A stretch of 64,000 bases of DNA from Ulva prolifera (GCA_023078555.1 CM041199.1:4469315-4533314), one strand, 5' to 3'; positions 11,966 through 23,061 are shown, numbered from the stretch's first letter. Notes: generated from the sequence alone by a model not told the origin. Numbers and translations are program-made.

Positions 11966-12289
11966 TGGATCCGATATCGTATCATATGTTCATCGAAACG
12001 GCTGTGGATGTGGCAGTGCCAGCGTGCATGCACGCGCAGCTGCAGCCACGGCAACAACGTTGTTAACAGTCAGCAGTCAGCGCACGTGTTGCGTGTGCAT
12101 ATACCAGTGTGTTCTTTTGCTTGTTTGTGACATGGTGATTTTGTCATGTGTGACGGTGTGTGCTGGGTTGGGGGGGGTCCGGAGCGGGGCCGGCCCGCTG
12201 CCACCGCTGTGTGCTGAGACCCCATCAGCAGGAGTGCCGCACGAGCTGGCTACACCGTCTGGGCACGTCGGAATTACTTTGCTGCACGT

Positions 12290-12397
12290 GGGGGACCGGT
12301 GCGTGCCACATATGCATGCATGGACAAGGGGGACCGGTGCGTGCCACATATGCATGCATGGACATGGGGGACCGGTGCGTGCCACATATGCATGCAT
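12290..12397. repeat. 38-bp tandem repeat, about 2.8 copies
   Basis: Units at 12290-12327, 12328-12365 and 12366-12397 read GGGGGACCGGTGCGTGCCAC followed by ATATGCATGCAT. The third unit is cut short. Confidence 0.95.
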
Positions 12398-12692
12398 CGG
12401 CTTGGACCGGACCACTGCAGCGCAGCGGCCTGTGTGGCATTGGTGGTGCTTCAAGCGACGGTTGCGGTCTAATGTCCGGATGGCAGCCCAGAACATGCTT
12501 TGAGGCGGTCCAACACTGGGCTCATAAGGCGCGCACTGGAGGCCCCACTCCCATGGGAGTGGCCAGCATGCGTGTGCGGTCTAGAGTTGCTGCTGGAGCG
12601 CTGCGCCAGGTCCAGCACTTCGCGCGCGCATGCGTCGCTGCGGCGCAGCACAGCGCAGCACAGCACCGGCGGAGTGCGTCATGGACTCAGAT

Positions 12693-12715
12693 GGGGGGGG
12701 GGGGGGGGGGGGGGG
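12693..12715. repeat. Poly(G) tract, 23 bases
   Basis: Uninterrupted G run in the spacer downstream of copy 2. Its true length may be uncertain because such tracts are hard to sequence. Confidence 0.9.
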
Positions 12716-12900
12716 CAGATTATTCTCAAGCCGGCGCAGCGCTAGCTGGCTGTGTACTGTACCTCTGGATGGCGGTGCCACTACCTGTGGGTGTTGAAAC
12801 CGGGACGAGAGGTGAGGCGCGTGTACGCTTGCATGCATGCACCTGAAGCTCACCACCGGCGGCCCGGCCCCATACGTATGCTGGGCGTGGCTGCACTGCA

Positions 12901-12982
12901 TGTGTTACAAGGACAAAGCAAGCGAGGCAGGTAGCACCGCAAGCAAGAACCAGGGGAACCGCACACCACGCAGCAAGCCACA
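12901..12982 (-). repeat. Dispersed repeat family A, copy
   Basis: Begins TGTGTTACAAGGACAAAGCA and continues GGTAGCACCGC...CAGGGGAACCGCACACC. It is almost identical to 27139-27219 and related to 27251-27303 and 32992-33054. Reverse-orientation copies lie at 22938-23061, 27463-27588 and 27870-27911. Confidence 0.8.
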
Positions 12983-13410
12983 CGAAGCCCATACCAGAAC
13001 ACCCACGCAACGGCAGCACTCGCGCCGGACACAGCCACACAGCCACACAGCCACACACACGCCCACACCAACACGCCCACCCCCATCCGAACCCCGCCCA
13101 CCAGCCAGGCGCACGAGACCCGGAAGCACAAGCAGCCAAGGCCGCACTACACGTGTACGGGAGCCTGCATGCACACACCGGCATGCATGAACAGCCACAC
13201 TGCGCGTCTCCACAGCTTTCTACACGTGCCCGATTCACAGCCATGCACTCGTATGAGCCCACCCCACACTGCGGCACTAGTTACCGCGGCGATTCTCGTG
13301 GCCACTGGCACCGCATGCGCGGCCTGGGTGGCCATCAACACACAGCGAAGGGTGCCCAGCCACCGCGGGGCTCAGAAAGAAACTGCGTCTGTGCAATGCA
13401 TGCGCGCTCA

Positions 13411-13487
13411 ATATATATGTATACCACAGTATATATGTATATCATAGTACATATATGCATATCATAGTATACATGTACATCATAGTA
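13411..13487. repeat. AT-rich minisatellite, four units of 18-20 bp
   Basis: Degenerate repeats of the form ATATGTATATCATAGTA. Confidence 0.85.
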
Positions 13488-13689
13488 AACGGGCGCAGGT
13501 CTTGCCCTAGGCTCAGCTGAGGCTGCCATGGTCATACGCGGGTGTGACACACTTCTGTGGCGCAAACGGCAGGCGCGCTCTGAACGAAGTCAGCAACCTT
13601 CAAGCGTAACACGCAACTGAGCAATCACATGTCTCCAATCACATATCTCCAACTCATAATGCCTTTTGCCAACGCATTACCGATTCGTT

Positions 13690-15500
13690 TTCGGCGTTTC
13701 AGACCGGAGCCGTTGCCGGCCGTCTCAGGCGGGATCGGTCCGAAAGATACAGCTAGGTGATGATCAGGTGACGGAGGTCTCTGCTTCCGCGTGCGGCTCC
13801 CCACCTCGTCATGCAGGGGCAGGGCGCAAGCGCATGCGTATAACCGTGACGACAACTTCCTGCGCGCCAAGGCAAGTACATAGCCAGAGCATCGGGTATC
13901 TGCCGCGCTTGGCAACACAAATACATATGTTTACAGATGCCTTTTCGGGATGCCATCACACGCTTGACGTGAAGCACAGCCCACGGGATGAATCAACACG
14001 CGTTGTCGCCGGGACAGACAACACCAAGACAATCTGCAAGCCCATGGCAATGAATTCCAACCAACAGACAACACAAGCACAGTTTAACAAGTTCAGACAT
14101 GCCAGCTGACCATTTGTTGTGCAGATCTGACTGCTCGCTTGCGGCACTGGCGGAAGGCTGCTCGATGCTTTAAGACCCAGCGATCCAGCATCTAGCCGCG
14201 CCGCTCAAAGCACCGCCAGAATTTGTAGCTGCACTTTGGCTGGCTTCCTGCCCTGTTGCGGGCCTGTGGCTGACAAGACGCCCTTCGGAGCGCAAGCTCT
14301 CTTCGTCGCGCCCCAGGCGCACTGTAGACTCTAAGCCGACTGAAGGAACCATAGATCCAAGGTGAGTTCTGAGTGAGTGCATGAAGAGATGGCGTCAAAT
14401 GACACCCGGTGTATATGTGATGCTGTAACCAATGAGCAGCAGTTGATCTGGCATCAGTGGGTGCGCTTGGGGAGCAGTATCAGTGTCGGTCAAGCCTGCT
14501 GTTAGAAAGTGGAGACAGGACTTTACTACAGTGGCCAACAACTGTGTGCTCTTCGTTGCTTCCTGAAGTAGCTGCACGTGGACAATTGCCGACAGGATCG
14601 TCTGGTCGCATTATGCGACTCGCAAACAATGCGCAGCGTGTGATCGCCCAACCATTCTGCCAGCCAGATCAGATCCTCCGCAACAGCGTGGAATCGGCAG
14701 CCCAGGACGCATTTTCTCTGCTGCCTTGAAGAAGCGGTAGTAGTTGGGCCCTCTGCGTTGCGGATCCTGCTCCAAGCCTGTAGTGTGCCTGATGCCTCCA
14801 CTGGCCACCGCGATGCTTTCAATGTGGCATTGACCGAAGCTTCCGGCAAGCTCACCTAGAGCTCCACGCAGCTTCGCGCACTTGCATTCGCATATGCTGT
14901 TACGTTCTAACTTGTGCCACTGTGCCACAGCCCTGAGCCTCACAGCCTGAAATGTTGAGTCAGCCTTGCATCATTGTTGGCACAGCCATCCTGGAAATGG
15001 GCCTGAATAGCCGGACTTTGGCCCCGACGAGCAACACTACCACTGCCATACACTATCACTGCCATACGCATGTACAGATCATGCCAGGCATGCAGGCATG
15101 CTCTCATCTGGAATCAGGCATGCACAGCAGCATCTTCAGAGAGCTAGCTCTAGAGATCCATAAGCTGCAGAAGCCACGATTTAGTTGCATCTGCTCTGCA
15201 GCTGAGAGACGTCCGGGCCTGAGATCTGCAAATAGAATGCTGCACTCATTTGCACGAAGAATTTCTGCAAGAAACAACGGAATTTCACAGCAGCTGCTCG
15301 AGTCATGACCAACGAGAGATTCATCCTCTCCAGCTGGAGACACGTGGTTCAAAGCCAGCCACATTCAGAAGAGCTGCAGAAGACATTCGCAACACTCATT
15401 TTTGCATCACTGGCTTAGAAGCCTGTCTGAGACAGGGAGCTTCACAACCTTATGGTTCTGTGTCCAGGAGCCTGCTCCCAGGCAAAGAAGCTGCACCAAC
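13690..15500 (+). other. Duplicated upstream region of copy 3 with a conserved splice donor
   Basis: This stretch is homologous to the regions before copies 4, 5 and 6. It starts with sequence around CGTGACGACAACTTCCTGCG, passes an exon-like block ending in AG|GTGAG (GT at 14362), and ends with a block containing AGCTGCAGA(A/G)GCCAC about 350 bases before the ATG. Translated on the plus strand, the block before the donor reads RRTVDSKPTEGTIDPR; the other copies have related peptides in the same phase. I infer a 5' exon, untranslated or coding, spliced to the exon carrying copy 3, but no acceptor is proven. Confidence 0.5.
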
Positions 15501-16529
15501 ATGGCCAGAGGTGCACCCCTCACGAGGCGGCTCTGCTCTGCAGCTGCAGCCGCGCCCCTGCTGCTGGCCCTGCTCACACTCGCTCCCCCCACCGCACTCG
15601 CCCTCTCCCCCGGCATACCCTCCCCACCCGCCCCTGTCGGCATCGTGACCGGCGTCGCGGGCGCGGAGGCGCAGGCGGAGTTCTCTGCCGCCGAGGGGGC
15701 CTGGGCCGGCAGCCGCCGCACGCTGCTCCACGGCAAGCGGCGGCCGACCTCTTACTCCATCTGCCCCGTGTGCACCGCCGTCACCTGCACGTCGGCAGAC
15801 AACACCTGCTCCGGGCACTGCAAGAAAAGCCGCACGCTCTTTACGTGCAAGATCAAAGGCCGCATCGCTTACAGCTGCGACGCGCCCGATGATTCGAAGC
15901 CGGCACCCACGCCAGCGGACATGGTTCCCAAGCTTGACAGCGTGTGGGTGAGGGTGACGGCGCCGTTTGTCGGGTGCGCGAACGTCAGCAACTCCGCGGA
16001 GGGCTGCCCGGAGCCCGGCACGACCGGCACGCTCAACGGCGAGGGCGTCACCGTCCTCTCGAGTTCGTGCACGCAGCACCTACACAAGCTGCCCTGCCCG
16101 AGCTCGGGTGACGACGACCCCCCGACCCTGTTCTATCCGTTTGGCTACTGCGTGTGCTGGTTACAGTTCGACTCGGGGAGCGTGGCCAGGGGGCCGTGCC
16201 AGATGTCGTACCTGGACTGGAGCGGGCCGGCGGGGGGCCAGGCCGGCATGCCGGTGCGGGTTGCCCCGGACGGGGCCGTGACGCGCACGACCATCGGGGT
16301 CACGGACGAGTCGGACCCTGGCACTTACACCCTGCGGCACACGTTTTCGTCGCAGGAGGGCCCGATTGACGCCGAGCTGTTGATGTTCAGTCATTTCGCC
16401 GAAAAAGGGTACGACATCCTTGCGGAGGGGCCGCTGCCGGAGGAGGAGGAGGCAGTCTTCAGAGAGGAGGCGGAGGAGGAGGAGGAGTCGGCTCTGGGGA
16501 AGTTCCTGCGTGGCTTCACGCCAAAGTGA
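15501..16529 (+). CDS. Secreted 14-cysteine family protein, copy 3
   Basis: Intact frame of 342 residues; function unknown. The ATG begins MARGAP, shared with copies 5 and 6 (copy 4 has MARGAT). A signal peptide follows (hydrophobic core LLLALLTLAPPTALAL). After IVTGVAGAEAQAEFSAAEG comes RRTLLHGKRRP. The cysteine domain has 14 cysteines (CPVC, VTC, NTC, GHC, FTC, YSC, VGC, EGC, SSC, LPC, YC, VC, GPC). It also has the VGCANVSN sequon, FYPFGYC, SYLDWSGPAGG and VAPDGAVTRTT. A beta-rich segment (LRHTFSSQEGPIDAEL) leads to a glutamate-rich tail and the conserved end ESALGKFLRGFTPK. The protein has no C-terminal membrane span, so it should be secreted. Its 3' flank is shared with copy 4. Confidence 0.88.
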   Translation: MARGAPLTRRLCSAAAAAPLLLALLTLAPPTALALSPGIPSPPAPVGIVTGVAGAEAQAEFSAAEGAWAGSRRTLLHGKRRPTSYSICPVCTAVTCTSADNTCSGHCKKSRTLFTCKIKGRIAYSCDAPDDSKPAPTPADMVPKLDSVWVRVTAPFVGCANVSNSAEGCPEPGTTGTLNGEGVTVLSSSCTQHLHKLPCPSSGDDDPPTLFYPFGYCVCWLQFDSGSVARGPCQMSYLDWSGPAGGQAGMPVRVAPDGAVTRTTIGVTDESDPGTYTLRHTFSSQEGPIDAELLMFSHFAEKGYDILAEGPLPEEEEAVFREEAEEEEESALGKFLRGFTPK

Positions 16530-17969
16530 GGTCGCTGTGCGTGCCGATTGTCCCTGTGGTCACGCGATGTTTGACCACATTGGATGGAGGGCGCTGAGTG
16601 TGCTCTGCAGTTGTCAACTGGCATGTTCCAGTGGCTTGGCGGTGGCTTCAGGGGCACCTGTGAGCTGCGGCGGCTGGCGTGCGTGAGAGAGGGGCATAGC
16701 TATATATAGCCTGTATACTGCCTATAGCCTATAGGCAATATACAGCCTGCCACGCGGTTTGTCTCTCAGATGCCGAACGCATATACACTGTTTGGGCCCG
16801 GACGTCGGCACAGACGATACCAGCGTGCGTGTGGATATTGCTACGCATACTTCCAGCCATGCCATATGCAATCATGCATGCACATGCCACTGGCGGCCAC
16901 AGTCGCCGGGTGCTGCGTATGCCTGTGGACACACAAGGGTGTACGTGTATGTGGCACGGTGGTGGCAGCATGCATGGGGCGGGTGTACCGGCCCAACGGG
17001 CTGATCGATTGCGCATGCTCCTTGATCGCCGTGGTGCTGCGCTGCTCTTCATGCTTCGTTGCAGATTCCGGGGCGCCGGTGGCCACAAGTGCGCGTTCAT
17101 CAGCTCGCCTGCAGCCCGCAGGCACCGGACCTGGCGCCAGCCACCCCGACTCGCAGGTGTCTTGAGAATCTTGCGCTTCGTTGTGCCTCCCGCCTGTTCG
17201 GCTGAAGTGTAAACAGATAACGGCGGTTCATTCCGACGCCCCACGTGACCACCGGTCGACTGTTGACCGTTGCACCTCCGGGACCAGAATGTTCGCAATG
17301 CTCCTGCCTCAGGCACAGAGGCCTGAGCGCACTCCCCTCGGGTTGTGATGGTAGCATACGATGCGGGGCTGCCGCAGCCTGGCATGCATGGGATGCAGCA
17401 GAGCCTTGCAAAGTTTTGACACTCAAGCAGCAGCCACGCAGCTCCTGCGTATTATCAAGAAGATGATTAGTTTAGAGCTCGTGTCGCCACACCGCAACAT
17501 GCACCCACGTGACCATTCGCTGCTAGGCTCCAGCTGGCTCATTATTAATGAGTCATTAATGTAAGTAAAGCAGATCTGAATTTTGTGTTGTTGATTGACA
17601 GGCTCTGAAGCCTACATCTCGGTGGGCCACCGTGCCATATGCAGCTCAAATTGCCGGATCGTTCCTCTCTGTGGGGGTGTCTGTGACTGTGCATGTGCAT
17701 GTGCAAAGAAAGGTCAAATTAAATGTGTGGTACAGCGACAATGTCGGAATGGCCAGTAGCACCGCCACGGCAACGAACAAGCACACCAGCGCCCCCATGC
17801 ATGCATGTCAGGAAGATGGTCATCCACGCCGGGCACTGTACACGTGCATGCGCGCACAGGCGTGAGGTCACGCGAGGTGTGTACTGACTGAGGTAGAAAG
17901 TTCACTGGTTGATGCTGTGTGTGTGGCCGCCTTGCTGTGCATGGCCGCCGTGGTCGGGTGTGACGCGTG

Positions 17970-18194
17970 CAGTGCTCTACAAACCGATCGGTTTCCCGAC
18001 AAAAATTGAAAGAAATGGGGGAAAACCGACGGCCAGCGAAGGGAGTCGTCGGTTTTCCCGCCGTTGTGAAGGGGTCTCACGGTGCAAACCGATCGTTTTC
18101 CCGCCAGATCTCTAAAGTTTTGGCCAAATCCCGACGGCGAGCGAAGCGAGCCGTCGGTTTTCCCGCCAGGAAAAACTCCAACTGTAGAGCACTG
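17970..18194. mobile_element. hAT-type MITE, 225 bp, with 8-bp target duplication
   Basis: Ends are the exact inverted repeat CAGTGCTCTACA ... TGTAGAGCACTG. They are flanked on both sides by GACGCGTG (17962-17969 and 18195-18202), an 8-bp target-site duplication. CA(G)TG termini plus 8-bp duplications are the signature of the hAT superfamily. The interior has no coding capacity. It is built of partial duplications around AAACCGATCG and hairpins of the type CGACGG-AGCGAAGC-CCGTCG. A transposase must be supplied from elsewhere. Confidence 0.93.
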
Positions 18195-18408
18195 GACGCG
18201 TGTCGGCGTCCGCATGCGGTGGCGTTGGTGTGCGTGTGTGTTAATTGCCCCGGCGGTGCACCGGTAGCATGCTACCTGCCTCTCCAAATTCGTCCATGCA
18301 GTACACGTGTACTGAACTGGTTCATCCACCATTCTACACGCCTCACAACGGCATACATGCATGAGCTGATTTAGAAGTGCCACGGCACCGTCGCGCTCGC
18401 CCCGACAG

Positions 18409-18422
18409 CCCCCCCCCCCCCC
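18409..18422. repeat. Poly(C) tract, 14 bases
   Basis: Uninterrupted C run. Confidence 0.9.
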
Positions 18423-19940
18423 ATTGGGACTTGAGAAGGGACGGCAAAGCATTCGTTATAATCAGGGCAAGTTGCTCTAATGCATGCGCCACTGTGGGCC
18501 CATGCTGCTACGCCGAGCGCGGCCTTCTTCGGACATCTAGCTAGCTGAAGCCTCCGGTGCTTCAGGTAGCATGGCGACATCTGCAACCCAGGCAACCTGC
18601 TGCTGGGGGACAAAAGCTCTTGGATGGGTGCTGTATGCCAGTTCTGGGTTGCCGAACAGCATTGTCAGGGCTGCCATCCTTGAATCGGAGCTGGATATTC
18701 GGAATCGATCTATGTGATCGGGCCCGACGACTGCTGCACAAAACATGCTTCACAGCGTGCAGCTTCACACTTCGTCATGCGTGGCGGGGCACATGAGCAT
18801 GCATACATCCGTGACGACAGCTTCCTCAGTGCTAAGGCATGTACACGGCTAGGGCACCGGGTACCTGCCACGCTTCGCAACACAAATGCACATGCCAACG
18901 AACCCGTTTCGTGCTGCCTTCACATGCTTGACGTGCACAGGGGACGACTAACCACGCGCTGTCACAAAGACAGATCACACCCACACACACCGGAAGCCCA
19001 TGGCATTGAGTTTCAACTGACTGACAACATGCACACAGTTCAACAAGGTAACATAGGCCAGCTGACTATTTGTTGTGCAGATCTGACTGCTCGCGTGCGG
19101 CACTGGCGCAAGGCTGTCGCTGCTTTAATATCCCGCAGTTCAGCACCTGGCTGCGCCGCTGGAAGCTTAAGCAATCCCAGCAGTAGCAGCTGCTCTTTGG
19201 GTGGCTTTGACGGGCCTGTGGCTGACAGGAAGTCCTTGGGAGCGCAAGCTTCCAGTTCGCGCCCCAGGTGCACTGTAGACTCTGAGGCTACTGAAGAAAT
19301 CAAAGATCCGAGGTGAGCCTCAAATATATAAAAGGAATGGCGTCAGATTGATCGGGTGTATTTTTGATATTGCGACCCAATCCAGTTGACCTGGCATCAA
19401 TGGGTGCCAGTAACAATGTCGGTCAAGCATTGTGTTCGAAAGTGGAGACAGGCGACTACGACAGAGGCCAGTAACTGTGTGTTCTTCTGTTCTCCCTGAA
19501 GTAGCTGCACGTGGACGAAAGGCGATAGGATGGTCGGATCGCATTATGCGACTCTATACATTGCGAGCAGCGTGGAATCGCCAAACCATTCTCCCAACCA
19601 GATCAGATCGTCCGCCATAGAGTGGAACCGGAAATCCAGGACGCACTTTATTTGCTGCCTTCAAAGCGCCAGAGTATCTGCGTTGCGGATCCCGCCTCAA
19701 GCCTGTGGCAGTCATAAGGCCACTGGCCAGCGCATGCTTCGACTAGGCCTACCTAGGCTGAGCTAAGTCTGGCATTGACCGAAGCTTCCTGCATGCTCAC
19801 TCAGACCTGTAATGGCATTGGCTTCTTCACTTGCATCTGCTCTATCCAGCTTCCAGCCGTTGCACATGCATATCTGTCAAATGCTGGTGCATCCTGCCCT
19901 GCCCATTGTGGCACTGCCATACATACATACAAAGGGAATT

Positions 19941-20000
19941 GCGTGAGTGGATTTGTGGATGGATTCCTAGGAGCCTCTCTTCTTTGTGACTACACACAAA
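19941..20000 (+). mobile_element. LINE 3'-end fragment (about 60 bp)
   Basis: Matches the 3' untranslated end of the LINE at 29306-30149: GAGTGGATTTG...GGATTCCTAGGA...CTTTGTGACTACA. Confidence 0.75.
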
Positions 20001-20038
20001 GGGAATGCGTGGGGGCACCAGCTCCAGCCTGGAGCCAT

Positions 20039-20103
20039 GAATGAGTGAGTGGGTTTGCGAATGGATTCCAAGAAACCGCCTCTGCCTTGTGTAACTACGT
20101 ACA
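20039..20103 (+). mobile_element. LINE 3'-end fragment (about 65 bp)
   Basis: Same 3' end in the same direction as its neighbour: GAGTGAGTGGGTTTGCGAAT, then GATTCC and TGTGTAACTACGTAC. Confidence 0.75.
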
Positions 20104-20622
20104 AAGCATGCCAGGCATGCTGCCATGCTCACCCTGCAGTCAGGCATGCACAGCAGCATGTACAGAGAGCTTCAGAGATTCGTGAGCTGCAGAGGCCACA
20201 ATGTAGTTGCGACTGCTCTGCAGCTGAGCAACGTCCGTGTGACTGCTTCGAAACCTGCACTCGTCCGCATGAACACATTCTGCAAGAAACAATGAATAGT
20301 CACAATCTCATGCCTTCATCTGCATGTGTGGTATCATGCGCCTGTGCAGCCCGAGGTGCAGACGGTACATACAGTGACAAACGAGTTGTACACATTTGTC
20401 AAGCTCTGGAAACCCCAGCTCACACCTGCCAATCACCACCGAGAGCATCCTCTCCAGCTGGAGGCACATCGACCAAAGGCAGCCAAACTCAGATGAGCTG
20501 CAGAAGACATCGCATCACTCCTTTTCGCATCACTGCATTTGAAGTACCACGGAATAGGGAGCTTCATAAACTGGTGTTTCGGGGTCCAGGAGCCTGCCCC
20601 CAAGCGAGCAAGCAGCGCCTAC

Positions 20623-21636
20623 ATGGCCAGAGGCGCAACAACCGTCAAGAGGTGCCTCAGCTGCTCAGCTGCAGCCATGCTCCTGCTACTGGCCCTTCTC
20701 GCAATCGCTCCCCCCGCCTCTTTCGCGCTCTCCCCACCCGCCCCCGTGGGCACCGTGACCGGCGCCGCGAGCGCGGAGGCGCAGGCAGAGTTCTCAGCCG
20801 CCGAGGGGGCCTGGGCCGGCAGCCGCCGCACGCTGCTGCACGGCAAGCGCCGGCCGAGCTCTTACACCGTCTGCCCTGTGTGCACTGCGATTTCCTGCAA
20901 AGCAGGCGGGCTCTGCTCCGGGCACTGCAAGAGCAGCCGCACGCTGTTTACGTGCAAGATCTCAGGCCGGGTCGCTAACGGCTGCGGAACACCCGAAGAT
21001 CTGAGGCCGGACCCGGCGACCTTGCCCCCGGACGCGCTCCCGGAGGTCGCGAGCGCGTGGGTGATGGTGACGGCGCCGTACGTCGGGTGCGCGAACGTCA
21101 GCAACGCCGCGGACGGCTGCCCGGACGCCGGCACGACCGGCACCCTCAACGGCGAGGGCGTCACCGTCCTCTCGAGCTCGTGCACGCAGCACCTGTACGA
21201 CCTCCCCTGCCCGCTCAGCAAAGAAGAACCCTCGACCCAGTTCTATCCGTTTGGCTACTGCTTCTGTCTGCTGAAGTTCGACTCGGGTAAGGTGGCTGGG
21301 GGCCCGTGTCGGCTGTCGTACCTGGACTGGAGCGGGCCGGCGGGGGGGGAGGGCGCCGTGGCAGTGCGGGTCGCCCCGGACGGAGCCGTGACGCGCACGA
21401 CGTTCGGGGACACCGAGGAGGCGGACGTGGAGGAAGCACGCACGTACACGCTGCGGCACACGTTTATATCGCAGGAGGGGCGGATTGACGCCGAGCTGTG
21501 GATTATCAGACGCTTCACCTCGGGAGGGTTTGATATCGTTGCGGATGGGCCTCTGCCGGGGGCGGCGGAGGAGGAGGAGGGGGGGGAAGAGGAGTCGGCT
21601 CTGGGGACGTTCTTGCGTGGGTTCACGCCAAAGTGA
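20623..21636 (+). CDS. Secreted 14-cysteine family protein, copy 4
   Basis: Intact frame of 337 residues; function unknown. The start MARGAT is followed by a signal peptide with core MLLLLALLAIAPPASFAL. Then come TVTGAASAEAQAEFSAAEG and the invariant RRTLLHGKRRP. The 14 cysteines are CPVC, ISC, LC, GHC, FTC, NGC, VGC, DGC, SSC, LPC, YC, FC and GPC, in the same order as copies 1, 3 and 6. Other conserved parts are VGCANVSN, GTTGTLNGEGVTVLSSSC, FYPFGYC and SYLDWSGPAGG. The protein ends with a glutamate-rich stretch and ESALGTFLRGFTPK. Compared with copies 3 and 6, changes are mostly conservative and the frame is uninterrupted, which suggests selection. The 3' flank carries GATGAAGGGCAATGCATGTG. 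Confidence 0.88.
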   Translation: MARGATTVKRCLSCSAAAMLLLLALLAIAPPASFALSPPAPVGTVTGAASAEAQAEFSAAEGAWAGSRRTLLHGKRRPSSYTVCPVCTAISCKAGGLCSGHCKSSRTLFTCKISGRVANGCGTPEDLRPDPATLPPDALPEVASAWVMVTAPYVGCANVSNAADGCPDAGTTGTLNGEGVTVLSSSCTQHLYDLPCPLSKEEPSTQFYPFGYCFCLLKFDSGKVAGGPCRLSYLDWSGPAGGEGAVAVRVAPDGAVTRTTFGDTEEADVEEARTYTLRHTFISQEGRIDAELWIIRRFTSGGFDIVADGPLPGAAEEEEGGEEESALGTFLRGFTPK

Positions 21637-22029
21637 GGGCGCCGTGCGTGCCGCTTGTAGCTGCGGTCAGATCAATGTGTGACCCCATGTGATGAAGGGC
21701 AATGCATGTGCGAATGCTCTGCAACTGCTGTCTGGCATGTCCGCGCGCCTTTGCGGTGCTGCGGCGGCACCTGTGCCGCGGCAGCTGGCGTGTGTGGCGG
21801 AGGACTGCAGCTATGGGCTATACCTAGCCCGCCATGCAGTCTGTTTGTTGGATGCCCCTCGCATGCACTACTTAGGCCCGGATTCCGTGACTGACAAATG
21901 TAATGTGCCTATGGACAATGCTACGTAAACACGCCGATGGTAGCCACACCGATGGTAGCCACAATCATTGGGTGTTGCATGCGCATGAATGAACAATGAA
22001 CAATGGTGTATGCGACGCGGTGATGCCGT

Positions 22030-22055
22030 GGGGGGGGGGGGGGGGGGGGGGGGGG
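22030..22055. repeat. Poly(G) tract, 26 bases
   Basis: Uninterrupted G run about 390 bases after the copy-4 stop codon. Confidence 0.9.
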
Positions 22056-22301
22056 TAATCCGCAACCCTAGTTGTGTGCTAGCACTGCCGCACCAGCCCT
22101 GGTGCGCTGCAGCTCCCGGCCGCAGACACGATAACATGCATGGCGCGCACCAGGGCGTGTTGAAACTCCAGATGGAGCCATGCAGCCCATGCGCTGATGC
22201 TCTCGTGGCCGCCGCGGCATGAGACCCGGCACCCGCGCGCCGGTGCCCACCGGGCCGCACGCCAGCTGGTGCGCAGCCTGAAGCCTGCCACCTGGTTTGC
22301 A

Positions 22302-22626
22302 ATTGTGCCGTTATCGCATGAGACGCATGGTCGCGCGCTTGGGACAGCCTGCCATGAATCACTTGAATCGGCTGGCGGAGGTCGCGTCTCGGTGTGGTAA
22401 GGTGAACCGTGCTTTGTGACGAATGCTCTGCGCCGGTTGAGTGTGGCGTTGTGCAAGGGGAATGCTCTTGTGCTCCGTGCAGGGCTTCAATCTTTGGCTG
22501 GCATCACCGGCCGGGCTGTGGTACGTGCTCGTACCCGGCCTAGTGCCATGACTGCGTGAGTGGATTTGCGTGTGAATTCCTAGCAACGGCTCGCTGCCTG
22601 GCCTCTGTCCTTTGTAACTACATACA
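22302..22626 (+). mobile_element. 5'-truncated LINE copy
   Basis: Starts inside the codons for VPLSHETHGR, runs through the C-terminus of ORF2 (RRLSVALCKGNALVLRAGLQ, ending AMTA) and the 3' untranslated end, and stops at TTTGTAACTACATACATAC. A four-base deletion (GTTT of TTTGTTTGTGACG) and other changes disrupt the frame relative to 29306-30149. Confidence 0.88.
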
Positions 22627-22644
22627 TACTGGCCTCATGGCCCG

Positions 22645-22673
22645 TATAAGGACGGCATGATGCCGCCCTTATA
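22645..22673. repeat. 29-bp near-perfect hairpin
   Basis: TATAAGGACGGCAT, one G, then ATGCCGCCCTTATA; the arms pair with one mismatch. It lies 20 bases after the LINE end. Confidence 0.85.
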
Positions 22674-22937
22674 GGCTGTCGTAGGGACCGCTTCGTGCTG
22701 GTCGTGCAGCCCCACACCTCTCTCAGGCGGTTCAGCACCACTCAGTCATCGCTCGCTTCCGCCTCGATGTGCAGCACGGCCTCGATGTGCACACGGACGC
22801 TGCTTCAAAACAGCTGCTTGCATTCATGGGCGCCCGGTGGCCTGCGTGTTGTGGCAGCCCCGATACAGCCAGACCACCGCCGTCATGCATATGAGGATGG
22901 GGCCCGGGGTGCACCCCACACAGAACAAGACTGGTTG

Positions 22938-23061
22938 GGCGCCGATCTCGGGTTTGCCGTGGGTGCGCATCTCCTGCCGTGCATGCATTGGGGCGTCGGC
23001 GTGCTTGAACGATGCCCTGGCGGTGCGGCCGGCCACTCTGGCTTTGTCCTTGTTGTAACAC
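22938..23061 (+). repeat. Dispersed repeat family A, long copy
   Basis: Homologous to 27463-27588 through GGGCGCCG, CATCTCCTGCCGTGCATGCA, GGGG(C/T)GT(C/T)GGCG and CCCTGGCGGTGC. It ends GCTTTGTCCTTGTTGTAACAC. Confidence 0.8.

Larger units (their letters stand above)
11639..13690. other. Spacer between copies 2 and 3, rich in simple and tandem repeats
   Basis: No gene supported. It contains the copy-2 3' flank, a perfect 26-bp palindrome, a 38-bp tandem triplet, a 23-G tract, one copy of the GTGTTACAAGGACAAAGC dispersed repeat and an AT-rich 18-20-bp repeat. Confidence 0.55.
16530..18770. other. Spacer between copies 3 and 4
   Basis: The first 500 bases resemble the 3' flank of copy 4, including a shared GGGCCCGGA(C/T) block near 16795 and 21875. 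The rest has no supported gene. It carries a hAT-type MITE, a C14 run and one copy of a short repeat ending in CGGGCCCGACGAC (about 18637-18732). Confidence 0.5.
18771..20622 (+). other. Duplicated upstream region of copy 4 with a conserved splice donor
   Basis: Homologous to 13690-15500, in the same block order. The exon-like block ends ATCCGAG|GTGAG with GT at 19313. Its plus-strand peptide RCTVDSEATEEIKDPR parallels the copy-3 block. Two LINE 3' ends have been inserted between the donor and the ATG (about 19941-20103), lengthening this unit. Confidence 0.5.

Noticed and set aside
12290..12397. Possible CRISPR-like repeats
   Set aside because: The units are directly adjacent with no unique spacers, and the DNA is eukaryotic.
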